Shown here: piece after piece, positions 6,882 to 13,263 of the stretch
Numbering within the stretch: the stretch's first letter is position 1
Layout: every line of letters starts with the position of its first letter
Assembly: GCA_964405325.1 (NCBI GenBank)
Contig: CAYONM010000070.1
Location: 1 to 15,440 of the forward strand
From: CAYONM01 sp964405325
GTDB taxonomy: Bacteria > Planctomycetota > UBA11346
Direction: 5' to 3'
Length of the DNA stretch: 15,440 bases
Notes under the pieces: model-generated
Told to the model about the DNA's origin: nothing
The model's input: the letters and a program-made list of their open reading frames with translations, nothing else
The model's database searches: none
Program-made: the position numbers and the translations under genes

Positions 6882-7226
6882 ATGCTTCGTTCCTTGCTAC
6901 TCGTACTGCCCCTGGGCTTTGGCCTTGTCGCTGCCGAAACCAATGCCGCCGCTGCCGAAGCGGTGCAGGCTTATCAAGCCCGCTGTGCGGTCTGCCATGG
7001 CCGCGATGGTGATGGCAGCCGCCATCCCAAGGCCAGGAATTATCAGGACCCCGCCTGGCAGGCGCAGGTGACCGACGAGCAGATCAAACAAGCGATCAGC
7101 AAGGGTGTGCCACCGATGATGCCGCCGGCCGCCGATATCGCCGGCAAGCCCCAGCTGCTGGCGGAAATGGTCAAGCTTATCCGCAGCTTCGTTAAGAAAG
7201 AAAACGTCGAACCGCTGTCGGAATAA
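6882..7226 (+). CDS. Small periplasmic class I c-type cytochrome
   Basis: This 114-aa electron carrier begins with a Sec signal peptide (about 1-24, LLLVLPLGFGLVAA then Ala-rich). It is followed by one heme-binding motif CAVCH (35-39), a GDGS loop, and a MMPP stretch (79-82) whose Met79 or Met80 should be the axial heme ligand. Mature length of about 90 residues is normal for a small monoheme cytochrome of the cytochrome c551/c555 type. It would shuttle electrons in the periplasm. No partner oxidase or reductase is nearby. It has its own strong ribosome site and a 169-bp upstream gap, so it probably has its own promoter. It ends only 7 bases from the convergent fumarase beta gene. Confidence 0.92.
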   Translation: MLRSLLLVLPLGFGLVAAETNAAAAEAVQAYQARCAVCHGRDGDGSRHPKARNYQDPAWQAQVTDEQIKQAISKGVPPMMPPAADIAGKPQLLAEMVKLIRSFVKKENVEPLSE

Positions 7227-7233
7227 TCCGATA

Positions 7234-7806
7234 TCAGGCGCGCAGGCCCTGCATCTTCTCGCGCGACTGGGCGAGCACGTCCTGATGCAGGCTCTGGCCA
7301 TGCGCATCCATGGTGACAATCACCGGAAAGCGTTCGACACGCAAATGCCAGATGGCTTCCGGTGAGCCCAGCTCCATCCAGTCGACCCCGTCAACCGAGC
7401 GGATGCGTTCAGCGCAGACCTGGGCCGCGCCGCCGATGGCGTGGAAATAGCAACAGCCATATTCCTGGCAGGCAGCCAGGGTCTTGGGCCCCATGCCACC
7501 CTTGCCGATAACACCGCGGATCCCGTAATCGCGCATCACTTCCCACTGGTAGGGTTCTTCCCGCGCGCTGGTCGTGGGCCCGGCGGCTTTGCAGACGTAA
7601 CGACCATCCTCCTCAACGATCACCGGCCCGCAGTGGTAGATGACCTGACCAGCCAAATCTACCGGCGGCGCATCGCCATGATGCAGCCGATGATGCGCCG
7701 CGTCGCGACCGGTGTAGACCATACCCGTCAGCTCCACGGTATCACCAACATGCAGATCGCGGATCTGTGCTTCGGAAATCGGAGTATTCAAGGCGACCAC
7801 GCTCAT
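7234..7806 (-). CDS. Class I fumarate hydratase, beta subunit (swivel domain)
   Basis: This 190-aa subunit corresponds to the C-terminal half of class I iron-sulfur fumarases and the beta subunit of two-subunit fumarase/tartrate dehydratase. Signature blocks are VYTGRDAAHHR (30-40), YHCGPV (57-62), AGPTTSAREEPY (75-86) and VIGKGGMG (99-106), which bind the dicarboxylate substrate. With the alpha subunit it should interconvert fumarate and malate (citric acid cycle). L-tartrate dehydratase is an alternative. AAAGGA (7815-7820, read on the - strand) lies 8 bases before ATG and supports the start. A 165-bp mobile element now separates it from the alpha gene. It is the last gene of the - strand run and converges on the cytochrome gene with no visible terminator. 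Confidence 0.92.
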   Translation of the reverse strand: MSVVALNTPISEAQIRDLHVGDTVELTGMVYTGRDAAHHRLHHGDAPPVDLAGQVIYHCGPVIVEEDGRYVCKAAGPTTSAREEPYQWEVMRDYGIRGVIGKGGMGPKTLAACQEYGCCYFHAIGGAAQVCAERIRSVDGVDWMELGSPEAIWHLRVERFPVIVTMDAHGQSLHQDVLAQSREKMQGLRA

Positions 7807-7814
7807 CAGGGCAT

Positions 7815-7820
7815 TCCTTT
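7815..7820 (-). promoter_or_regulatory. Shine-Dalgarno of the fumarase beta gene, next to the MITE
   Basis: AAAGGA, 8 bases before the beta ATG. Its first two A bases come from the duplicated TTCA/TGAA target site, so the insertion left the ribosome site intact. Confidence 0.65.
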
Positions 7821-7822
7821 CA

Positions 7823-7987
7823 GGGCACCTCTATAAACTCAGGTCGAGCCAGGCGAAGACGATTTTTGGTCCTGCCAAGGCGCTGGTGCCGAAGGAATAG
7901 CAGGGCTATTTCGAGGTTCCAGCAACGCAAGCAGGGCCGGAAAGCGCAAGTCTGGCGAAGGAAGTGCCTGAGTTTATAGAGGTGCCC
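7823..7987. mobile_element. 165-bp MITE-like element inserted between the fumarase subunit genes
   Basis: The element has perfect 20-bp terminal inverted repeats, GGGCACCTCTATAAACTCAG (7823-7842) and its reverse complement (7968-7987). It is flanked by a 4-bp direct repeat TTCA (7819-7822 and 7988-7991), as expected of a target-site duplication. Its centre holds a hairpin (AATAGC, 3-nt loop, GCTATT; 7896-7910), and the flanking interior is an imperfect palindrome, so the whole element could fold into one long hairpin. It has no coding capacity, so it would need a transposase elsewhere. The right-hand TTCA contains the stop codon of the alpha gene (TGA on the - strand), and the left-hand copy lies in the beta ribosome site. 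I cannot name the parent IS family from sequence alone. Confidence 0.9.
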
Positions 7988-7988
7988 T

Positions 7989-8879
7989 TCAGTACAACCA
8001 TTCGCTGATGCTGCCATCGGAGGTGAGATTCACGCCCTGCCGACGGTAGGCCCAGCACATGTAACTGATGGACACGAAATAACTGGCCGGAACCCGGTTC
8101 TGAATGCCGATCTTGCAGCCCAGCAGGGTGGTGGCGCCACCAAAACCCATGGGGCCGATGCCGGAGCGGTTGGCCTTGTCGACGATGCGCTCCTCCAGAT
8201 CAGCCAAGACCGGATCACCATTGCCGTCGTCCAAGCACCGGAGCAACTGCTCCTTGGAGTGCACATAACCAGTGGCGCGATCACCGCCAATGCACACGCC
8301 AAGGATACCAGGACCGCAGCCCTTGCCCTGGGCTTGGACCACCGCTTCCAAAATGGCGTTCTCGACCCCGGCCAGATCGCGACCACCCAAATCGGGATGT
8401 GGCAGACTGTATTGCACACCAACGTTCTCACAGCCGCCGCCCTTGAGCACCAGTTTCACTTCGACGTAATCACGCTGCCATTGCTCAAAATGGAAGCAGG
8501 GATTGCCGGGACCGATATTGGTGCCGGAATTGTGCCCAGTGACCGGGTCGACGGAATTCTGCCGCAAATGTCCGCGGATGGTCGCCTGCTGCACCGCGGC
8601 AATGGTGGCCGCCTGAAAGGCCAGTTGATCATAGCCGACCGGTGTGTGCACCCAGAATAGGATGCTGCCGGTATCCTGACACAGCGGCTGACTGCACGCC
8701 TTGGCCAGATCGATGTTGCTGCCAATCACGTCCAGGGCATAGGCAGCATTGGAACCAGCCGCTTCGCACTGCTGTGCCTGCCGGATCACCCGCACCACAT
8801 CCTCGGGCAACTCGGCCGAGGTCCGACGGATCAGTTCCTCGAGGCTGCTCTGCAAAGCGGTCTGCGTCTGCACGCTCAT
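7989..8879 (-). CDS. Class I fumarate hydratase, alpha subunit ([4Fe-4S])
   Basis: This 296-aa catalytic subunit binds an oxygen-sensitive [4Fe-4S] cluster. Key blocks are PLCQDTGS (65-72, Cys67 a probable cluster ligand), NSVDPVTGHNSGTN (108-121), LKGGGCENVGVQYSLP (145-160), GKGCGPGILGVCIGGD (185-200, Cys188 a likely ligand), GIGPMGFGGATTLLG (240-254), and SISYMCWAYR (270-279, Cys275 a likely third ligand). ATG 8879 is chosen because GGAGGG (8886-8891 on the complement) lies 6 bases upstream. The frame is open further upstream to 8960, but that stretch shows no family similarity. It lies 87 bases downstream of aguB on the same strand, so it may be read with the polyamine genes or have its own promoter. 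Fumarase is the likeliest function; a tartrate dehydratase subunit is the alternative. Confidence 0.92.
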   Translation of the reverse strand: MSVQTQTALQSSLEELIRRTSAELPEDVVRVIRQAQQCEAAGSNAAYALDVIGSNIDLAKACSQPLCQDTGSILFWVHTPVGYDQLAFQAATIAAVQQATIRGHLRQNSVDPVTGHNSGTNIGPGNPCFHFEQWQRDYVEVKLVLKGGGCENVGVQYSLPHPDLGGRDLAGVENAILEAVVQAQGKGCGPGILGVCIGGDRATGYVHSKEQLLRCLDDGNGDPVLADLEERIVDKANRSGIGPMGFGGATTLLGCKIGIQNRVPASYFVSISYMCWAYRRQGVNLTSDGSISEWLY

Positions 8880-8966
8880 CTCGGGCCCTCCAGACCAGAC
8901 ACCATATGGCCCCTGACCGCCTGACCAGTTCCGCTCCCGGTGACCCACCACGAGCAGCACCCGGCG

Positions 8967-9839
8967 TCAATCCCGCCAGCGACGCAGCAGATCGTTATAG
9001 GCATCGATGCGGCGGTCGCGAAAAAAGGGCCACCAACGGCGTACCTGTTCGGCACGGGTGAGGTCGACATCGACCAGCAAACAGCTGTCGGTGTCGCTGT
9101 CGGCCTGAGCCAACATTTCGCCCTGCGGGCCGCAGATGAAACTCGAGCCCCAAAACCGGATGCCTGGGCCACCGCCGGGGTCGGCTTCATGGCCGACCCG
9201 GTTGACGGCACACAGCGGTAGACCGTTGGCCACCGCATGGCCGCGCTGGACCAGCATCCAGGCCTCGCGTTGACGGATGCGCTCAGCTTCGTCGTCTTCG
9301 GGATTCCAGCCGATCGCCGTGGGATAAATTAATAATTCAGCACCAGCCATGGCCATCAGGCGCGCCGCTTCCGGGTACCACTGGTCCCAGCAGACCAACA
9401 CGCCCAAGCGGCCGACCGCGGTATCGATGGGCTCGAAACCGAGATCACCCGGCGTGAAGTAAAATTTTTCATAGAAACCTGGATCGTCGGGAATGTGCAT
9501 TTTCCGGTAGCAGCCGGCAATCTCACCATCGGTGTCCAGGACCACGGCGGTATTATGATACAACCCGGCGGCCCGACGCTCGAACAGGCTGCAGACCAGG
9601 ACGATGCCGAGTTCGGCTGCCAGATCGCCGAAGCGCTTGGTGCTCGGGCCGGGAATCGGCTCCGCCTGGTCGAACAGGTCTACCTGCTCCTGCTGGCAGA
9701 AATACGGGGCGCGATGCAGTTCCTGCAACAGGACCAAGGCAGCGCCGTCGGATGCGGCTTTGGTGATCAGGTCCATGGTCCGTGCCTCGGTCTGCTCGCG
9801 ATCACCCTGCCAGGCCTGTTGAATCAATCCGATCCGCAT
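8967..9839 (-). CDS. aguB: N-carbamoylputrescine amidase
   Basis: This carbon-nitrogen hydrolase (nitrilase superfamily) converts N-carbamoylputrescine to putrescine, CO2 and ammonia, the last step of the agmatine route to putrescine. At 290 aa it has the normal length. The catalytic Glu-Lys-Cys triad is visible: Glu40 in LLQELHR, Lys113 in CYRKMHIPDDPGFYEKFYF, and Cys150 in VLVCWDQWYPE. The sequence around Lys and the motif WGSSFICGP are typical of AguB. The start is ATGATG (9842/9839). I chose the second ATG because the GAGGAG site (9846-9851 on the complement) lies 6 bases from it and only 3 from the first. It overlaps aguA (9839-9841), so translation is coupled. Confidence 0.94.
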   Translation of the reverse strand: MRIGLIQQAWQGDREQTEARTMDLITKAASDGAALVLLQELHRAPYFCQQEQVDLFDQAEPIPGPSTKRFGDLAAELGIVLVCSLFERRAAGLYHNTAVVLDTDGEIAGCYRKMHIPDDPGFYEKFYFTPGDLGFEPIDTAVGRLGVLVCWDQWYPEAARLMAMAGAELLIYPTAIGWNPEDDEAERIRQREAWMLVQRGHAVANGLPLCAVNRVGHEADPGGGPGIRFWGSSFICGPQGEMLAQADSDTDSCLLVDVDLTRAEQVRRWWPFFRDRRIDAYNDLLRRWRD

Positions 9840-10888
9840 CATTCGCTCCTCAACACCCCGCGTGGCAGCTGCATGGTCAGGCAATGCAGGCTGCCGTGTT
9901 GTTCGATCAGCGGCAAGCAGTCGATGCCGATGATCTGCCGATCCGGATAGGCCTGACCGATCACCGCAAGCGCCGTCTGATCCTGTTCTAGCTGGCGGTA
10001 GGTGGGCACCAGCACGGCCTGGTTGATGATCAGATAATTGGCATAGGTCGCTGGCAGGCGGTGGCGATCGACGGCACGGCAGGCCGCCGGCCACGGCAGC
10101 GGCAACAGCCGATACGGCCGACCATCGGCGGCACGGAAACCCGCCAACTGCTGCTGCATGGCCTGCAGGTCGCGGAAATGCTCATCAGCAGGATCGTCGC
10201 AGGCAACATGGACGATCGCCTGATCAGGTGCGAAACGCGCCAGGGTGTCGACGTGGGCATCGGTGTCGTCGCCGGCCAGCTCACCGTGATCCAACCACAG
10301 ATGACGGCTGCTGCCGAAGCAGTCACAAAAACAACGTTCGTAGTCGGCTCGTTGCCAATAGGGTTGCCGATTCGGACCCAACAGGCAGCGACTGGTGGTC
10401 AGCAGACCTCCTTGGCCATCGCTGTCGATCGATCCGCCTTCCAACCAGATGCCGGTCGCCTGCCGTTTAGCGGCGAAGACATCATGCCGAGACAAACGTA
10501 CGGTAACCTGGTTGTCGTCATTCGCGGCAAACTTCAGCCCCCAACCGTTGAAACCGAAATCCAATAGCAGCGCCTGGCGATCGCCGTCGATGACGGTGAT
10601 CGGGCCGTAATCCCGCGCCCAGGTGTCGTTGATCGGGATATCGCTAATCAGTCGGACCCGTACCAACTCGGCCGCCGCCTGCCGCAGGCAAGCGCGGGTC
10701 CGCTCTGCGTCGGCTGTGATCACGATCACCGTTTCAAAGCGACTGATAGCAGCAATGATCGCGGCAAACACGCCTTCCACTTCGATCAGATTACTTGCCC
10801 AATCGGTCTCGGCATGCGGCCAAGCCATAAGCACGCCGTCCTGCGGCTCCCATTCGGCTGGCAGCCGGCGATCACGACAATCGGTCAC
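9839..10888 (-). CDS. aguA: Agmatine deiminase
   Basis: This guanidine-modifying enzyme hydrolyses agmatine to N-carbamoylputrescine and ammonia in the cytosol. At 349 aa it is near family length. Conserved blocks are LPAEWEPQDGVLMAWPH (9-25), NDTWARDYGP (87-96), WLEGGSID (148-155), TDAHVDTLARF (209-219, His212 and Asp214), and GSLHCLTMQLPR with the nucleophile Cys336. The family usually has TDGHVD; the Gly-to-Ala change here is minor. The start is GTG 10888: GAGG (10895-10898 on the complement) is 6 bases upstream and the family homology begins a few residues in. That start overlaps the end of nspC by 17 bases. An upstream ATG at 10972 would lie well inside nspC and adds 28 residues without family features. 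Confidence 0.94.
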   Translation of the reverse strand: MTDCRDRRLPAEWEPQDGVLMAWPHAETDWASNLIEVEGVFAAIIAAISRFETVIVITADAERTRACLRQAAAELVRVRLISDIPINDTWARDYGPITVIDGDRQALLLDFGFNGWGLKFAANDDNQVTVRLSRHDVFAAKRQATGIWLEGGSIDSDGQGGLLTTSRCLLGPNRQPYWQRADYERCFCDCFGSSRHLWLDHGELAGDDTDAHVDTLARFAPDQAIVHVACDDPADEHFRDLQAMQQQLAGFRAADGRPYRLLPLPWPAACRAVDRHRLPATYANYLIINQAVLVPTYRQLEQDQTALAVIGQAYPDRQIIGIDCLPLIEQHGSLHCLTMQLPRGVLRSE

Positions 10889-12044
10889 GGTAGTCCTCGT
10901 AGCCGAAACGGCGCAGGATACGCAGTTCACCGGTCTCAATATCCCAGCTGGCAAGATCCGGCAAGCGGACACCGTTGAACATGCTGGTCTTGACCGTGGT
11001 GTAATGCGCCATGTCGCCGAACACGATCCGATCGCCGACGGTCAGCGGCCGAGTAAAAACGTAATCACCGATCACGTCGCCAGCCAGGCAGGTATTGCCG
11101 GCCAAGCGATAGCGATGCCCCACATCACCGACCGGACCGCCCCCCCAGACGTCGGGACGGTAGGGCATTTCCAGCACGTCGGGCATGTGCGCGGTGACCG
11201 AAACATCGAGCACCGCGATGGCACCCTGATTGTCGACAATGTCGCAGACACTCCCGACCAGGGCCCCGGCGCCGATGGCTAGAGCCTCACCGGGCTCCAG
11301 ATACACCTGCAGATGCGGATGCCGGGAACGGAAAGCCCTTAAGACACGGATCAGATACTCGATGTCATAGCCGGGATTGGTGATGTGGTGCCCGCCACCA
11401 CAGTTCAACCAGCTGATGCGGTCGAAATAATCGCCAAAGCGTTCCTCCACCACCGCCAGGGTCCGCTCCAGGACGTCGGGCCCCTGCTCGCACATGGTGT
11501 GGAAATGCAGACCGCTGATGCCGGACAGGTCCATCGCATCCAGCTCCGGACGCCGGATCCCCAGGCGCGAACCGGCGGCGCAGGGATTGTACAGAGCCGT
11601 CGCCACCTCGGCATATTCCGGGTTGATACGCAGACCGCAGATTTTTCCCGAAGCCAGACAGGGCTCGCGAAAGCGCTGCCACTGCGCGGCGCTGTTGAAC
11701 ACCAGATGATCGCAGGTCTGCAGACAATCGGCCAGATCGACCGCAGAAAAACCCGGCGAATAAGCGTGCACCTCACCGCCGAAATGCTCGCGCGCCAAAC
11801 GCGCCTCGCAGGCCCCGGAAGCACAGGCGCCATCCAGCTCCGCTGCCAACACCGGAAACAATTTCCAGGTCGCGAAAGCCTTCAGCGCCGCCAGCACCCG
11901 CACCCCGGCTTCGCGCCGAACCCGCGCCAAGACCGCAGCATTGCGCCGCAATGCCGCCAGATCGATGACGGTACAGGGCGACGGCAGCCGGCCCGGATCC
12001 AAGCCCTGCAGAATCAGACCCTCGGTGGGAACGATCATGTCCAT
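10872..12044 (-). CDS. nspC: Carboxynorspermidine/carboxyspermidine decarboxylase
   Basis: This 390-aa pyridoxal-phosphate enzyme of the alanine-racemase/ornithine-decarboxylase fold removes CO2 from carboxyspermidine to give spermidine, or from carboxynorspermidine to give norspermidine. The PLP lysine is Lys55 in LAALKAFA. The phosphate-binding loop is CGGGHH (215-220), the EPGE motif is at 250-253, and the second active-site block is GNTCLAGD with Cys319. HFHTMCEQG (180-188) is typical of the NspC branch rather than LysA or ornithine decarboxylase. ATG 12044 starts one base after the upstream stop. A later ATG at 12038 is possible. The neighbours that make putrescine argue that spermidine is the physiological product. 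Confidence 0.95.
   Translation of the reverse strand: MDMIVPTEGLILQGLDPGRLPSPCTVIDLAALRRNAAVLARVRREAGVRVLAALKAFATWKLFPVLAAELDGACASGACEARLAREHFGGEVHAYSPGFSAVDLADCLQTCDHLVFNSAAQWQRFREPCLASGKICGLRINPEYAEVATALYNPCAAGSRLGIRRPELDAMDLSGISGLHFHTMCEQGPDVLERTLAVVEERFGDYFDRISWLNCGGGHHITNPGYDIEYLIRVLRAFRSRHPHLQVYLEPGEALAIGAGALVGSVCDIVDNQGAIAVLDVSVTAHMPDVLEMPYRPDVWGGGPVGDVGHRYRLAGNTCLAGDVIGDYVFTRPLTVGDRIVFGDMAHYTTVKTSMFNGVRLPDLASWDIETGELRILRRFGYEDYRDRLS
10895..10898 (-). promoter_or_regulatory. Shine-Dalgarno deciding the GTG start of aguA
   Basis: GAGG on the - strand, 6 bases before GTG 10888, inside the last codons of nspC. It supports translation starting within the upstream gene. Confidence 0.65.
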
Positions 12045-12045
12045 A

Positions 12046-13254
12046 TCAGGCCGCCGGGTGCGTTCCCGTTGGCCAGGTCTCCACCCAGGGCAGACCCTGG
12101 ACCATCAGCTGAGCCATGAAGGGATCCGGATCCAGCTGCTCCATGTTCCAAACACCGGGCTGCAACCATTTCCGTTCCAGCATCAGCTTGGCACCGATCA
12201 TCGCCGGCACGCCGGTGGTATAGCTGATCGCCTGCGAGCCCACCTCGCGGAAACAAGCGGCGTGATCACAGATATTGTAGATGTAATACCGCTTGGCCTG
12301 ACCGTCTTTTTCGCCGGTCATCCAGCAGCCGATATTGGTCTTGCCGTTGTAGCCTTCGCCCAGGCTTTCCGGCTTGGGCAACACCGCTTTCAAAAATTGC
12401 AGCGGCACAATCTGCTGGCCCTCGTAGTTGATCGGCTCGATGGCGGTCATGCCGACATTCTTCAGCACGCGCAGGTGGGTGATATATTCCTGGCCGAAAG
12501 TCATCCAGAAACGGATCCGCTGCAGCCCCGGCAGGTGCTGGACCAGACTTTCCATCTCCTCGTGATACATCAGATACATCTCGCGCTCGCCGACTTCGGC
12601 AAAGTCGAAGGGATGATGGATTTCCAGCGGGCCGGTTTCGCGCCAGGCACCAGCTTTCCAATAGCGGCCGTTCTGGGTGATCTCACGAATATTGATCTCG
12701 GGATTGAAATTGGTAGCGAAGGCCTTGCCGTGATCACCACCGTTGCAGTCCATGATGTCGACCGTGGCCACGGTATCGAAATGATGTTTGACGGCGTGCG
12801 CGCAGAACACGTTGGTCACACCGGGATCGAAGCCAGAACCCAACAAGGCCATCAGACCAGCACGCTCGAAACGCTCGCGGTAGGCCCACTGCCAATGGTA
12901 TTCGAATTTCGCTTCGTCAATCGGCTCGTAATTAGCGGTGTCCAGATAATGCACGCCGGCACGCAGGCAGGCATCCATGATATGCAGATCCTGATATGGC
13001 AGCGCGACGTTGATTACCAGATCCGCGCGCACTCGATCGATCAGGCGCGCGGTGGCATCGACATCGTCCGCATCCAGTTGCGCCACGTCGATGTTGACGC
13101 CGGTACGGCGCCGCACCCCCACGGCGATCGCCTCGCATTTGCCAAGGGTCCGACTGGCGAGGGTGATGTGCTCGAATACATCGCTGTTCATCGCGCATTT
13201 ATGCGCAACCACGCCGCCGACACCGCCAGCACCGATGATGAGAATGCGTCCCAT
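12046..13254 (-). CDS. Carboxynorspermidine/carboxyspermidine dehydrogenase (saccharopine dehydrogenase-like)
   Basis: This 402-aa NAD(P)H-dependent enzyme joins aspartate semialdehyde to putrescine (giving carboxyspermidine) or to diaminopropane (giving carboxynorspermidine) and reduces the Schiff base. The N-terminal Rossmann motif is GAGGVG (8-13). Further saccharopine-dehydrogenase blocks are DLVINVALPYQ, LDTANYE, and GSGFDPGVTNVF. The long C-terminal part with MTFGQEYITHLRVL, KTNIGCWMTG and SYTTGVPAMIGAKL is typical of the Lys1-like polyamine branch. AAGGA, 6 bases before the ATG, overlaps the speA stop codon, and only 9 bases separate the two genes. Its position between speA and nspC supports the polyamine role over lysine metabolism. 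Confidence 0.94.
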   Translation of the reverse strand: MGRILIIGAGGVGGVVAHKCAMNSDVFEHITLASRTLGKCEAIAVGVRRRTGVNIDVAQLDADDVDATARLIDRVRADLVINVALPYQDLHIMDACLRAGVHYLDTANYEPIDEAKFEYHWQWAYRERFERAGLMALLGSGFDPGVTNVFCAHAVKHHFDTVATVDIMDCNGGDHGKAFATNFNPEINIREITQNGRYWKAGAWRETGPLEIHHPFDFAEVGEREMYLMYHEEMESLVQHLPGLQRIRFWMTFGQEYITHLRVLKNVGMTAIEPINYEGQQIVPLQFLKAVLPKPESLGEGYNGKTNIGCWMTGEKDGQAKRYYIYNICDHAACFREVGSQAISYTTGVPAMIGAKLMLERKWLQPGVWNMEQLDPDPFMAQLMVQGLPWVETWPTGTHPAA

Positions 13255-13263
13255 GGCTGTTCC

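Noticed and set aside
8880..8960. N-terminal extension of the fumarase alpha subunit to the ATG at 8960
   Set aside because: A strong ribosome site lies 6 bases before ATG 8879, and the extra 27 residues look like translated spacer.
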